Below, piece by piece: positions 16,623-28,475 of a DNA stretch of 64,000 nucleotides. The notes below the pieces were generated by a model. The model was given only the letters and a program-made list of their open reading frames with translations. It was not told the DNA's origin and did not search any database. The position numbers and the translations under genes were made by a program. How positions within the stretch are numbered: the stretch's first letter is position 1; every line of letters starts with the position of its first letter. Source of the DNA: Bradyrhizobium sp. WSM1743 (GTDB lineage: Bacteria > Pseudomonadota > Alphaproteobacteria > Rhizobiales > Xanthobacteraceae); contig NZ_AXAZ01000012.1 in the NCBI RefSeq assembly GCF_000473065.1, positions 62,001-126,000 on the forward strand, written 5' to 3'.

Positions 16623-18367
16623 GGCCATCCTTCGGGGCGAGGCCGACGAAAGACGGCGTGTCGTTCCGGCTGTGGGCTCCCGGCGCGCGCCGTGTCGACC
16701 TCCTGCTCGACCGCAGGCACGCGATGCAGCGCCGGCAGGATGGCTGGTACGTCGCCGACATCGCCGGCCTCACCGCCGGCAGCCCCTACAAGTTCAGGAT
16801 CGACGACAAGATCGACGTGCCGGATCCCGCTTCGGCTTTCCAGCCGGACGATGTGTTCGGCCCAAGCGAGGTGATCGATCACGACGCTTTCGAGTGGCGC
16901 GCGCGCGATTGGCGTGGTCGCCCCTGGGAAGAGACGGTGCTGATCGAGGCTCATGTCGGCACCTTCACAGCTGAAGGCACCTACCGCGCCATGATCGACA
17001 AGCTCGATCATCTCGCAGCGACCGGCATCACTGCGCTGGAATTGATGCCGCTCGCCGATTTCGCAGGACGCCGCGGCTGGGGCTATGACGGCGTGCTGTG
17101 GTATGCGCCCGACAGCGCCTACGGCCGGCCCGAAGATTTGAAGATGCTGATCGACGAGGCGCATCTGCGCGGGCTGATGGTATTCCTCGACGTCGTCTAT
17201 AATCATTTCGGCCCCGAGGGGAATTACCTCGGCCGCTATGCGCCGACGTTCTTCACCGACGCGCACACGCCGTGGGGCAGTGCGATCGATTATCGCGTGC
17301 CGCAAGTGCGAGCCTTTGCCGTCGAGAACGCCCTTTCCTGGCTCAGCGACTACCGCTTTGACGGCCTCAGGCTGGATGCCGCCAATCACATCATGGCTGT
17401 CCCGGGCGAGCAGTCCATGCTGCAGGACCTCAGCGTATCCGCCGGCGAGCTTGCCAAGGCGACGGGGCGGCACATTCATCTCGTGCTGGAGAACGGCGAC
17501 AATCGCGCCAGCCTGCTCGACGCTGCGCAGGAGCCGCCGAACGGCAAATATCGCGGACAGTGGAACGACGATTATCACCACGTCTGGCACGTCATGCTGA
17601 CCGGCGAACTCGCCGGCTACTACGGCGACTACCAGACCCCGCGCATGGATCTCGCCCGCGCGCTCGCCTCCGGCTTCGTCTATCAGGGCGAGATCTCGGA
17701 GTTCTGGGGCAAGAAGCCGCGCGGCGAGCCGAGCGGCAAGCTGCCGCCGGCAACCTTCGTCAATTTCCTGCAGAACCACGACCAGATCGGCAACCGCCCG
17801 CTTGGCGAGCGGCTGGAAAGCCTGACATCGCCAAGACAGATCGAGGCGGCGCTCGCGGTTACCCTGCTCGCCCCGATGGTGCCGATGCTGTTTCAGGGTG
17901 AGGAATGGGGCTCGACGGTCCCCTTCCCGTTCTTCTGCGATTTCCAGGGCGGACTCGCCGACGCCGTGCGCAAGGGACGCAAGCAGGAATATGCCTGGGC
18001 TTACGAAAAATACGGCGACGAGGTGCCCGACCCGCTCGATCCGGCAACGCTGGAATCGGCCGTGCTCGACTGGACCGGCCGCACGCCGCAGCAGGACGCC
18101 CGGCTTGCGCTGGTGAAGGACCTGCTCGCGCTCCGTCACAAGGAGATCATGCCGCGGCTCAAGGGCGCGAGCTTCGGCGACGCCGAGGCAGCCGACGACG
18201 GCCTGCTCACCGCGCATTGGCGGATGGGCGACGGCACGACGTTGCGCCTTGTCGCCAATCTGTCGGATCACGAGATCATGTCCGACGTCAGCGCGGGCAC
18301 GCCGATCTGGGGCGGGACCAGCGAGCAGCTTCCGCCCTGGTCGGTGGTCTGGCGCCTCGGAGGTTGA
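16619..18367 (+). CDS. treZ: Malto-oligosyltrehalose trehalohydrolase
   Basis: Releases trehalose from malto-oligosyl-trehalose, the second step of the TreY-TreZ route. The 582-residue GH13 protein has the N-terminal domain VSFRLWAPGARRVDLLL, then VLIEAHVGTFTAEGTY, DVVYNHFGPEGNYL, nucleophile Asp253 in FDGLRLDAANHIM, acid/base Glu291 in LVLENGDN, NHDQIGNRPLGERL and FQGEEWGSTVPF. A much longer open frame runs upstream inside glgX but is a shadow; ATG 16619, overlapping the glgX stop, is the natural start. treY follows after 1 base. Confidence 0.95.
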   Translation: MRPSFGARPTKDGVSFRLWAPGARRVDLLLDRRHAMQRRQDGWYVADIAGLTAGSPYKFRIDDKIDVPDPASAFQPDDVFGPSEVIDHDAFEWRARDWRGRPWEETVLIEAHVGTFTAEGTYRAMIDKLDHLAATGITALELMPLADFAGRRGWGYDGVLWYAPDSAYGRPEDLKMLIDEAHLRGLMVFLDVVYNHFGPEGNYLGRYAPTFFTDAHTPWGSAIDYRVPQVRAFAVENALSWLSDYRFDGLRLDAANHIMAVPGEQSMLQDLSVSAGELAKATGRHIHLVLENGDNRASLLDAAQEPPNGKYRGQWNDDYHHVWHVMLTGELAGYYGDYQTPRMDLARALASGFVYQGEISEFWGKKPRGEPSGKLPPATFVNFLQNHDQIGNRPLGERLESLTSPRQIEAALAVTLLAPMVPMLFQGEEWGSTVPFPFFCDFQGGLADAVRKGRKQEYAWAYEKYGDEVPDPLDPATLESAVLDWTGRTPQQDARLALVKDLLALRHKEIMPRLKGASFGDAEAADDGLLTAHWRMGDGTTLRLVANLSDHEIMSDVSAGTPIWGGTSEQLPPWSVVWRLGG

Positions 18368-18368
18368 C

Positions 18369-21155
<2,787 letters not shown>

Positions 21156-21157
21156 AG

Positions 21158-21481
21158 TTACTTTCCCCCGTCTTTGGTCAACAGCAATTGGCCGCGCTTC
21201 CTGATCGTCGCCTGCGCCATCTCGGCAAAGCGCTGCAACAACCAGGGCAGCACCACCTCGACGCGGACTTGATCGTCGGCGACGTCGACCTGACCGGTCG
21301 CCACCTGCCCGAGCGCACGGATGCGGAAGTTCATGCTATCGCCGCTCCAGCGCTCCTCCTCGACCTGCATCACTGGAATGCTTGCTGCGGCGCGGGCAAG
21401 CCCTGCCTTGAGCCGACGCACCGCTTCCTCGCGGCCGAGACGATGCGGAATTGAGACGACAAGCGGCGCTGACATGGCCAT
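21158..21481 (-). CDS. Polyhydroxyalkanoate system (PHA granule region) family protein
   Basis: A 107-residue cytosolic protein resembling the PHA_gran_rgn family, small proteins often found near polyhydroxyalkanoate genes. Seen: VSIPHRLGREEAVRRLKAGLARA at the N-terminus, then a beta-rich core (MNFRIRALGQVATGQVDVADDQ) and VVLPWLLQRFAEMAQATI. No catalytic motif is apparent and no PHA synthesis gene lies nearby. ATG codons at 21481 and 21475 are both possible starts. It is tail-to-tail with treY. The name is from remembered family similarity. Confidence 0.72.
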   Translation of the reverse strand: MAMSAPLVVSIPHRLGREEAVRRLKAGLARAAASIPVMQVEEERWSGDSMNFRIRALGQVATGQVDVADDQVRVEVVLPWLLQRFAEMAQATIRKRGQLLLTKDGGK

Positions 21482-21571
21482 GCCCCGTGGTGACTGTTCC
21501 TCACATAATCATGCCGGCGAGACGGGCAAAGGTTCCATGCGAGTTGATCCTGTGACCGCCCTTTCGTAGCC

Positions 21572-21596
21572 GGAACTATCAAACCTGCGGCAAGTT
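21572..21596 (+). promoter_or_regulatory. Candidate EcfG (general stress sigma) promoter
   Basis: GGAAC at 21572-21576 and AGTT at 21593-21596 are 16 bases apart, close to the alphaproteobacterial EcfG/RpoE2 pattern GGAAC-N16/17-CGTT. A transcription start near 21603 would give a leader of about 50 bases before the DUF3309-like gene. One base differs from the usual -10. Confidence 0.42.
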
Positions 21597-21656
21597 GCCC
21601 TCACACGACGGGACAGGTGCAAACGACCCTTTCAACAAAGGGCTGAGGAGATTCGC

Positions 21657-21821
21657 ATGTCAATCGGCACGATCATTCTGATCATTCTGGTCATCGCCCT
21701 GCTCGGCGGCTTCAGCGGCATCGGCGGCGGTCCGTTCTATGGCACCGGCTATTATGGCGGCGGCGGCCTCGGGCTTGTCATCATCATTCTGTTGATCCTG
21801 CTCCTAATGGGACGGATCTAG
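21657..21821 (+). CDS. DUF3309-like mini membrane protein
   Basis: A 54-residue protein starting MSIGTIILIILVIALLGGF, with a glycine/tyrosine-rich middle (GGGPFYGTGYYGGGGLG) and a second hydrophobic segment VIIILLILLLMGRI. Two short membrane-spanning segments joined by a Gly-rich turn are the DUF3309 pattern known from proteobacteria; the function is unknown. The start ATG is preceded by GAGGAG at 21645-21650, a good ribosome site. A possible EcfG promoter lies upstream, so a general-stress role is an inference. Confidence 0.82.
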   Translation: MSIGTIILIILVIALLGGFSGIGGGPFYGTGYYGGGGLGLVIIILLILLLMGRI

Positions 21822-21835
21822 TCGAAAGCATGAAC

Positions 21836-21951
21836 TCCCGTAGGGGTTAGCCGTAAGGCGTAACCCACCACTTGTCTCTCCGCAGAAGCGAAAGAGGTGG
21901 GTTACGCCAGCGGACCGCGCTTTGCGCGGCCGCGTGCCAACCCACCCTACT
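21836..21951. repeat. GGCGTAACCCACC inverted repeat element
   Basis: GGCGTAACCCACC at 21857-21869 is mirrored exactly by GGTGGGTTACGCC at 21896-21908, with further partial copies at both edges (GGGGTTAGCCGTAAGGCG and GCCAACCCACCC). It fills the gap between the DUF3309-like gene and the converging ligD, and may serve as a bidirectional terminator. This TAACCCACC element is of the small interspersed kind common in Bradyrhizobium. Confidence 0.75.
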
Positions 21952-24622
21952 TCATTTTCCCCGTCAGCTTTTTGACCGCCGCTTTGATCGATGCGGCGGC
22001 ATCGTCATAACCCTCCCATGCTTTCGATCTCGGCAACAGGCCCGGCACGGTGCGTAGCGTGTAGCGCTTCGGATCGAGGTCGCTCTTCACCTGCGCCCAG
22101 GTCAGCGGCATCGACACCGTGGCACCGGCGCGCGCCCGCGGCGACAATGGGGCAACTGCCGTCGACATGCGGTCGTTGCGGAGATAATCGAGGAAGATCT
22201 TTCCCCTGCGCAGCTTCTTCGACATGTTGAGCAGATAGCGTTCGGGATTACCGTCGGCCATCCATTGGCAGACGCCTTGCGCAAACGCCTTGGCCTCCTT
22301 CCAGCTCACCTTGTCGCGCGCGCCGTGGAGCAGCGGCACCACCACGTGGAGGCCCTTGCCGCCCGTGGTCTTGCAAAAGCTGTCCATGCCGACATCGCTC
22401 AGCCGCTGCCGCATCTCCTTGGCCGCCTCGACGACGTCGGCGAAGTCCACGTCCGGCGCCGGATCGAGATCGAACACCAGCCGCCCCGGCGTGTCATAGG
22501 CATAGGGCGCGCAGTTCCAGGGATGCAGCTCGACGCCGCCGATCTGCGCCACGGCGGCGAGCCCCTCGAGCCGATCGATCTGAAGATAGGGCTTGCGGTC
22601 GCCGGAGACCCGCGCGAGCTCCAGAAGGTTCGACTGCCCCTGCATGGCGTGGCGCTGGAAGAAGCATTCGCCCTTGATGCCGTCAGGGGCGCGGATCAGA
22701 GAACATGGCCGGCCCTTGAGGTGCGCGATCATCCATTCGCCGACGGCTTCGAGATAGCGGGCAAGGTCCAATTTGGTGACGGGCTCGCCATTGCCGTCAT
22801 CGGGCCAGAGCTCCTTGTCCGGCTTGGAGATGACGACACCCATGACCTCGGCATTTTGAGCGGCCTGCCTCGGTTGCCGGCCCGCCTTCGTGCGCGTCGC
22901 CTTCTTGGCCAAGGGCTTGGCGAGCTCGGTATCGACCGGCGTCTCGGCCTCGACCTCCTCGGCCGGCTTGTCCTGTCGCAATCCCTTGAACGCCGCCTGG
23001 CGGATATTGCCGTCGGCGGTGAAGCCGGCGAACTCGATCTCGGCGACGAGCTCCGGCTTCAGCCAATGCACGTCCCGCGTCTTCTTCGGCGCGTTCTTGC
23101 CGCCGAAGGGGCTTTCCTTGGCCTCCACCGCCTTCAGTGCGGGCATGATGCGCTTGACCTTGTCCGCGCCAAAGCCGGTGCCGACCATGCCGACAAAGAC
23201 GAGATGATCGCCGCGCTGCACGCCGGCCATCAAGGAACGGAATTTGCCGTTGGTGGTCTTGTACCCGCCGATCACCACCTCGTGGCCGGCGCGACATTTC
23301 GACTTGACCCAGCTCTCGGTGCGGGCGGAACGATACGGCGCGTTCAGCTTCTTCGACACCACGCCTTCGAGCTCGAGCTTGCAGGCCGATTGCAGCACGG
23401 CATCGCCGCCGCTCTCGAAATGCTCGACATAGCGGATCTGGCTCGATTTCCGCTTGCGCGATTCCAGCAGCTCCTTCAGCTGCGCCTTGCGCTCGCCGAG
23501 CGGCAGACGGCGGTAATCCTGATTTTCCGCGAAGAGCAGGTCGAAGGCAAAGAAGATCAGCTCGTCCGTCTTGCCATCGGACAGCGCAGCTTGCAGCGAG
23601 GAGAAGTTCGGCGCGCCATTATGGTCGAGCGCGACGATCTCGCCGTCGATCATCACGTCCGGCAGCGCTGCCGCTTCCTCGGCAATGGCGGCGAACTTGC
23701 CAGTCCAGTCGAGACCCTTGCGCGTCTTCAGCGTCGCCTCGCCGTTCTCGACCCGGAGCTGCACCCGGTAACCGTCGAACTTGATCTCATGGCACCAGCC
23801 CTCGTCGGCCGGCGGCCGCTCGACCAGCGTACAGAGCTGCGGCGCAACGAAATCCGGCATCTCCGCGACCTTCTTGACGTTCGTCGCGGTCGTGGCGCTC
23901 TTCTTCGCCGTCCGGCCGGCTTTCAACGCGGTGCGCGGCGCCGGCTTCACCGTGCGCCCTTTGCTCTCCTCGGCACGGTTGGACTGCCAGACTGCATCGG
24001 CCTTGCCCTTGGGGCCTTTGGCCAGCATGAACGGCTTTGGCGCGCGGCCCTTGCCTTCGGCGATCTGCTCCATCGCGCGGCCGGAGGCGACGGACTTGTC
24101 CTGCTCGAGAATGTCGTTGTCCGCGCCTTCGCGGACATATTCGTCACGATGCTTGATCAGCAGCCAGTTGGTACGCTTCTCGCCGCCGCGGTTGCGCATG
24201 CGCACCAGGACCCAGCTGCCATGCAGCTTGTCACCGTGCAGGGTGAACTTCAGGTCGCCCTTCTTGAAGCCGGCTTCGGGATCATCCGATTCCCAAGTGC
24301 CGCGGTCCCACAGCATCACGGTGCCGCCGCCATATTGGCCTTCGGGAATCGTGCCTTCGAAATCACCATAGTCGAGCGGATGATCCTCGACCTCGACCGC
24401 CAGCCGCTTGTCGTGCGGATCGAGCGAGGGCCCCTTCGTCACCGCCCAGGACTTGAACACGCCGTCGAGTTCGAGCCTGAGATCGTAATGCAGCCGAGTC
24501 GCGTCGTGCTTCTGGATCACGAAGCGCCGCTGTTTCGAGGGCGCTACCGCGGCCTTGCCCGATGGCTCGGGCGTCTTCTCGAAGTCCCGCTTCTGTCGGT
24601 AAGTGGAGAGTTTTTGCAGCAC
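21947..24622 (-). CDS. ligD: ATP-dependent DNA ligase D (NHEJ, PE-LIG-POL)
   Basis: Multi-domain repair ligase that works with Ku in non-homologous end joining. About 891 residues in the order phosphoesterase, ligase, polymerase. [40 protein letters not shown]: catalytic Lys281 in EIKFDGYR, then [14 protein letters not shown]: Asp718/Asp720 in [25 protein letters not shown]. The linker between PE and LIG is rich in Lys/Arg/Ala. The start is uncertain: no ATG precedes the conserved [10 protein letters not shown], so GTG 24622 was taken (TTG 24655 is an alternative). The frame extending to 25357 is antisense to ku and is not real. Confidence 0.93.
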   Translation of the reverse strand: MLQKLSTYRQKRDFEKTPEPSGKAAVAPSKQRRFVIQKHDATRLHYDLRLELDGVFKSWAVTKGPSLDPHDKRLAVEVEDHPLDYGDFEGTIPEGQYGGGTVMLWDRGTWESDDPEAGFKKGDLKFTLHGDKLHGSWVLVRMRNRGGEKRTNWLLIKHRDEYVREGADNDILEQDKSVASGRAMEQIAEGKGRAPKPFMLAKGPKGKADAVWQSNRAEESKGRTVKPAPRTALKAGRTAKKSATTATNVKKVAEMPDFVAPQLCTLVERPPADEGWCHEIKFDGYRVQLRVENGEATLKTRKGLDWTGKFAAIAEEAAALPDVMIDGEIVALDHNGAPNFSSLQAALSDGKTDELIFFAFDLLFAENQDYRRLPLGERKAQLKELLESRKRKSSQIRYVEHFESGGDAVLQSACKLELEGVVSKKLNAPYRSARTESWVKSKCRAGHEVVIGGYKTTNGKFRSLMAGVQRGDHLVFVGMVGTGFGADKVKRIMPALKAVEAKESPFGGKNAPKKTRDVHWLKPELVAEIEFAGFTADGNIRQAAFKGLRQDKPAEEVEAETPVDTELAKPLAKKATRTKAGRQPRQAAQNAEVMGVVISKPDKELWPDDGNGEPVTKLDLARYLEAVGEWMIAHLKGRPCSLIRAPDGIKGECFFQRHAMQGQSNLLELARVSGDRKPYLQIDRLEGLAAVAQIGGVELHPWNCAPYAYDTPGRLVFDLDPAPDVDFADVVEAAKEMRQRLSDVGMDSFCKTTGGKGLHVVVPLLHGARDKVSWKEAKAFAQGVCQWMADGNPERYLLNMSKKLRRGKIFLDYLRNDRMSTAVAPLSPRARAGATVSMPLTWAQVKSDLDPKRYTLRTVPGLLPRSKAWEGYDDAAASIKAAVKKLTGKMK

Positions 24623-24739
24623 GACCGGTCCCGCTTCTCTTTCGGCATTCAAGCCTATCACGGCAAAAGTCCCGCCCGGAACCAAAACCCTATGGAACGG
24701 TTGGGGTTCCAAAACGCCTTGAAAACGCTGGAGAATGGA

Positions 24740-25627
24740 ATGGCCCCGCGCGCCTATTGGAAGGGAACGTTGAAGCTGTCGCTGGTCAGCTGCCCGGTCG
24801 TGCTTTATCCGGCGACCACTGCGGCCGAGAAGACGCGATTTCACCTGATCAACCGCGAGACCGGGAACCGGCTCAAGCAGCAGATGATCGATTCCGAGAC
24901 CGGTGACGTCGTCGAGAGCGACCAGAAAGGCCGCGGCTACGAGCTGCGCAAGGGCAAATATGTCGAGATCGAACCGGAGGAGCTCGAGGCGGTCCAGATC
25001 GAGAGCAACCATACCATCGACATCGAGAGCTTCGTGCCGCGCGAGGAGATCGACCAGCGCTACCTCAACCATCCCTATTACATCGCGCCCGACGGCAAGG
25101 CCGCCATCGATGCCTTTGCCGTGATCCGCGACGCGATGAAGGACGAGGAGCGCGTGGCGCTGGCCAAGATCGTTCTCACCAACCGCGAGCATGTCATGGC
25201 GATCGAGCCACTCGGCAAGGGCCTGCTCGGCACCACGCTGCGCTTCCCTTACGAGTTGCGCGACGAGGACCAGTTCTTCGACGACATCAAGAGCCCGAAG
25301 ATCACCAAGGACATGGTCGAGCTCGCCGGCCACATCCTGCACACCAAGACGGCACATTTCGATCCCAGCAAGTTCAAGGACGAATACGAGGACGCGCTGA
25401 AGGCGCTGGTGAAGCGCAAGGCCAGCGGCAAGAAGATCGAGCTGCCGGAGCCCGAGGAGCGACCGAGCAATGTCGTCAGCCTGATGGACGCGCTGAAGCA
25501 GAGCCTGAAAGGACGCGGCGGCAAGAAGACGGCGGCAAAGTCACATGCGCGGCGTGCGACGGGACGGCACCGCGGAGCCGCCAAGAAGGCGCACCGGTCA
25601 GGGGCGAGACACAGGAAGGCAGGCTGA
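24740..25627 (+). CDS. ku: Non-homologous end joining protein Ku
   Basis: Bacterial Ku forms a homodimeric ring on DNA ends and recruits LigD. The 295-residue product begins [20 protein letters not shown], the typical N-terminus, with the bridge/core region [16 protein letters not shown] and [18 protein letters not shown]. It ends in a Lys/Arg-rich tail ([19 protein letters not shown]) that probably binds DNA. Start ATG 24740 has GGAG at 24730-24733. The long open frame upstream is a shadow of ligD. The gene is divergent from ligD with 117 bases between starts. Confidence 0.95.
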   Translation: MAPRAYWKGTLKLSLVSCPVVLYPATTAAEKTRFHLINRETGNRLKQQMIDSETGDVVESDQKGRGYELRKGKYVEIEPEELEAVQIESNHTIDIESFVPREEIDQRYLNHPYYIAPDGKAAIDAFAVIRDAMKDEERVALAKIVLTNREHVMAIEPLGKGLLGTTLRFPYELRDEDQFFDDIKSPKITKDMVELAGHILHTKTAHFDPSKFKDEYEDALKALVKRKASGKKIELPEPEERPSNVVSLMDALKQSLKGRGGKKTAAKSHARRATGRHRGAAKKAHRSGARHRKAG

Positions 25628-25635
25628 TTTACTCA

Positions 25636-25721
25636 GTCATTGCGAGGAGCCCTTGCGACGAAGCAATCCAGAGTGTCTCCGCGGAGGGATTCTGGATTGC
25701 TTCGCTGCGCTCGCAATGACG
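25636..25721. repeat. Dispersed palindromic repeat, copy 1 (GTCATTGCGAG / CTCGCAATGAC)
   Basis: The ends GTCATTGCGAG and CTCGCAATGAC are inverted. An inner dyad, GCAATCCAGA and TCTGGATTGC, surrounds CCGCGGAGG. A second, very similar copy lies at 55894-55974, which establishes it as a dispersed repeat. It sits just after ku and before two gene remnants. Confidence 0.85.
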
Positions 25722-25755
25722 ATGTGGGGACAGCATCCCGCCACAAACGACGGAA

Positions 25756-25902
25756 TCAATCCCCCGCTTTTAACCTGTACCCGATCCCGGTTTCCGTCAG
25801 CACATATTGCGGCCGTTCGGGATCGGCTTCGATCTTCTGGCGGAGCTGGCGGACATAGACGCGCAAGTATTGCGCGTCGGTCAATTCGTCCCAGAGCTCC
25901 TT
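25756..25902 (-). pseudogene. KdpE-like response regulator, 3' remnant
   Basis: Only about 48 C-terminal residues of an OmpR-type winged-helix response regulator remain: ELTDAQYLRVYVRQLRQKIE followed by RPQYVLTETGIGYRL and a normal stop. This matches the recognition-helix end of KdpE-like regulators. The receiver domain and the rest of the DNA-binding domain are absent, and upstream of residue KELWDEL the frame has no similarity. The break lies at about 25903-25910, exactly where the enoyl-CoA hydratase remnant starts on the other strand. Confidence 0.75.
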
Positions 25903-25910
25903 CGACCGCG

Positions 25911-26130
25911 GGCCTTCTCGATCGCGTGGTTGCGCCGGAGATGGTCGACGCCACGCTCGAGGAGACCATCGCCGGCCTGCGCGCCATCCACAAGCTGTCG
26001 CATGCCACTGCGAAGAGGCCTGCGCCAGAGAGCCATGGACGCCATGCGCGCAGCGATCGACCGCGAACTGACCATGGCTGCCTTTGAAGCGAGCAACCGG
26101 ACCCGCACCGCGGTCGCGTTGACGGGCTAA
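25911..26130 (+). pseudogene. Enoyl-CoA hydratase, 3' remnant with frameshift
   Basis: The translation GLLDRVVAPEMVDATLEETI, continuing AGLRAIHKLSHATAK, is the C-terminal part of a crotonase-family protein. After about 26015 the similarity moves to another frame, which reads LRQRAMDAMRAAIDRELTMA and then AFEASNRTRTAVALTG to the stop at 26128-26130. So the N-terminal two thirds are missing and the remainder carries a one-base frameshift. It abuts the KdpE remnant head to head. Confidence 0.7.
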
Positions 26131-26199
26131 GGCCACCTATCCCGCGGAAAAGGCCTGCCTGATCTGGCGCAGTTTCACGGAACCGTGTAGAGCGGTTTC

Positions 26200-26835
26200 A
26201 TGAGCACCAGCAACGTCAACGTCGTCGTCCACCCCCTGGTCCAGCACAAGCTCTCCCTGATGCGGGAGAAGGATCGCTCGACCAAGAGCTTTCGCGAGAT
26301 CCTGAACGAGATCGGGATGCTGCTCTGCTACGAGGTAACGCGCGACCTGCCGCTGGAGCTGGTCGAGATCGAGACGCCGATCGCGCCAATGCAGGCGCCG
26401 AAGATCGCCGGCAAGAAGCTCACGCTGGCGCCGATCCTGCGCGCCGGCGTCGGCTTCCTCGACGGCATGCTGGCGCTGATGCCCTCGGCGCGCATCGCCC
26501 ATATCGGGCTCTACCGCGACCCCGAGACGTTGCAGGCCGTGGAATATTACTTCAAGGCGCCGCAGGACCTGTCCGACCGCACCGTGATCCTGATGGACCC
26601 GATGCTGGCGACCGGCAACTCGGCTTGCGCCGGCGCCTCCCTGCTCAAGGCGCGCGGCGCCCGCGACATCCGCTTCGTCTGCCTTCTGGCCGCGCCCGAG
26701 GGCATCGCCCAGTTCCAGAGCGAGCATCCCGACGTGCCGATCTGGACCGCCGCGATCGACGAGCGGCTCAACGATCACGGCTACATCGTGCCGGGCCTCG
26801 GCGATGCCGGCGACCGGATGTTCGGCACCAAGTAG
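26200..26835 (+). CDS. upp: Uracil phosphoribosyltransferase
   Basis: Salvages uracil with PRPP to UMP in the cytoplasm. The 211-residue protein has the family length and motifs: [36 protein letters not shown], the PRPP-binding [14 protein letters not shown], and the C-terminal uracil-binding [20 protein letters not shown] 26200 starts at the usual N-terminus. It has no functional link to its neighbours beyond sharing the strand with the ligase gene that follows 33 bases later. Confidence 0.97.
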   Translation: MSTSNVNVVVHPLVQHKLSLMREKDRSTKSFREILNEIGMLLCYEVTRDLPLELVEIETPIAPMQAPKIAGKKLTLAPILRAGVGFLDGMLALMPSARIAHIGLYRDPETLQAVEYYFKAPQDLSDRTVILMDPMLATGNSACAGASLLKARGARDIRFVCLLAAPEGIAQFQSEHPDVPIWTAAIDERLNDHGYIVPGLGDAGDRMFGTK

Positions 26836-26868
26836 ACAGGTTTGCGCGAGCGCGTTACTCCAGGTGGC

Positions 26869-28443
26869 ATGAGCGCCAACGCATTTTCGCTGCAATCGCT
26901 GATCCGGATCGAGACCGCCGCCGATCCTGCTCTCGTGTTTGACGGCGTTCCGGTCTCGCGCGCGGAATTCCTGGCAAAGGTCGAGCAGACTGCCGCCTGG
27001 CTTGCGGCCCAAGGCATCGGCAAGGGCGACGTCGTCGCGGTCTGGCTGGTCAACCGGGTCGAATGGCTCGCACTGCTGTTCGCCGCCGCACGGCTCGGTG
27101 CGGTCGTCGCCGCCGTCAATACGCGCTACCGCAGCGCGGAAGTTGCGCATCTGCTCAAACTGTCCGGTGCCAAGCTCATGGTGGTCGAGGCCGCATTTCG
27201 CTCGATCGATTTTGCCGCCATCCTCGCCGACGTCGCCAAGGCCGAGGTGCCCGCACTGCAACAGCTTGCCGTGGTCGGCGCGGATGCGATCCCGGCGCAC
27301 TGGGCCTGCCTGCGGTTCGATGCGTTTGAGAAGCCCTATCCACCGGCTCCGCCGATTCAAGATGACGTCGACCTGCCCGTGCTGCTCTATACGACGTCAG
27401 GCACCACAAAGGGGCCGAAGCTGGTCGCGCATTCGCAGCGGACGCTGGCCACGCACGCCGCCTCGGTCGCCCACGCGCTCCAACTCGATCACCGGCGTCA
27501 TTCGCTGCTGGCCATGCTGCCGTTCTGCGGCACGTTTGGCATGACCAGCCTGCTCGGCTTCATCGCGGCCGGCGCGACCATCCATGTGCTCGACGCCTTC
27601 GAAGCCGCGCCGGCCCTGAAGATTCTCAGCGCGTGCAGGATCACGCATTCCTTCGGCTCGGACGAGATGTTCCGCCGCATCCTTGCGCTCACCGATGCGC
27701 CACGGCCGTTTCCGCATCTCGAAATCTGCGGCTTCGCCGCATTCCAGCCCGGCTGGCGCGAGCTGGCAGCGGAGGCGGAGGCGCGCGGCATGAAGCTGTT
27801 CGGCCTCTACGGCTCGAGCGAGGTGCAGGCCCTGTTCTCGATCGGCCGCGCCGGTGATGCCTTCGCCGATCGCATCGAGGGCGGCGGCTGGCCGATGTCG
27901 CCTGATGCAAAAGTGCGCGTCCGGGACACCGAGACCGGCGAGCTCGCGCCCCAAGGCGTCTCCGGCGAGATCGAGATCAGCGCACCCTCGCGCTTCCTCG
28001 GCTATTTCAACAATCCGGACGCGACGCGCGATGCGATTGCCGCCGACGGGTTCTTCCGCACCGGCGACATCGGCCGGCTGCGCGGCGACGGCTCCTTCGT
28101 CTACGAGACCCGCGCCGGCGATGCGATGCGGCTCGGCGGCTTCCTGGTTGCGCCCGGCGAGATCGAGGACGAGCTCAAATCCTGCGCCGGCGTGGCCGAC
28201 GCCCAGGTCGTCGCGGTCGACATCAAGGGCCAGGCACGCTGCGTCGCCTTCGTGACCCCGACGAAGGAGCCGCCAATGCAGGAGACGCTGATCGCGCGCC
28301 TGCGCGAGCGGCTTGCCGGCTACAAGGTGCCGGCGCGGATCTATGTCGTGGACGCCTTCCCTGTCACCGACAGTGCCAACGGCGTCAAGATCCAGCGCGC
28401 CAGGCTTCGTGCCATGGCGATGGAACGGATCGCCGCCGAATAG
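26869..28443 (+). CDS. AMP-dependent acyl-CoA synthetase/ligase
   Basis: Activates a carboxylic acid with ATP and CoA; the substrate is unknown. The 524-residue protein has the ANL-superfamily motifs in order: LLYTTSGTTKGPKLVAHS (phosphate loop), FGLYGSSEVQALFS, TGDIGRLRGDGSFVY, RLGGFLVAPGEIEDEL, and the C-terminal Lys in DSANGVKIQRARL. Start ATG 26869 has AGGTGG just upstream; a TTG at 26842 would add an unrelated leader. It is followed convergently by an acyl-CoA dehydrogenase, suggesting a fatty or aryl acid route. Confidence 0.9.
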   Translation: MSANAFSLQSLIRIETAADPALVFDGVPVSRAEFLAKVEQTAAWLAAQGIGKGDVVAVWLVNRVEWLALLFAAARLGAVVAAVNTRYRSAEVAHLLKLSGAKLMVVEAAFRSIDFAAILADVAKAEVPALQQLAVVGADAIPAHWACLRFDAFEKPYPPAPPIQDDVDLPVLLYTTSGTTKGPKLVAHSQRTLATHAASVAHALQLDHRRHSLLAMLPFCGTFGMTSLLGFIAAGATIHVLDAFEAAPALKILSACRITHSFGSDEMFRRILALTDAPRPFPHLEICGFAAFQPGWRELAAEAEARGMKLFGLYGSSEVQALFSIGRAGDAFADRIEGGGWPMSPDAKVRVRDTETGELAPQGVSGEIEISAPSRFLGYFNNPDATRDAIAADGFFRTGDIGRLRGDGSFVYETRAGDAMRLGGFLVAPGEIEDELKSCAGVADAQVVAVDIKGQARCVAFVTPTKEPPMQETLIARLRERLAGYKVPARIYVVDAFPVTDSANGVKIQRARLRAMAMERIAAE

Positions 28444-28475
28444 GCGGCCTATGTGATCTGCGCCACAAGACTCTT

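Noticed and set aside
22265..24739. Long in-frame extension upstream of ku
   Set aside because: It is the antisense of ligD. The Ku family start MAPRAYWKG with a good ribosome site is at 24740.
24623..25357. Long in-frame extension upstream of ligD
   Set aside because: It is the antisense of ku and has no similarity to the LigD N-terminus.
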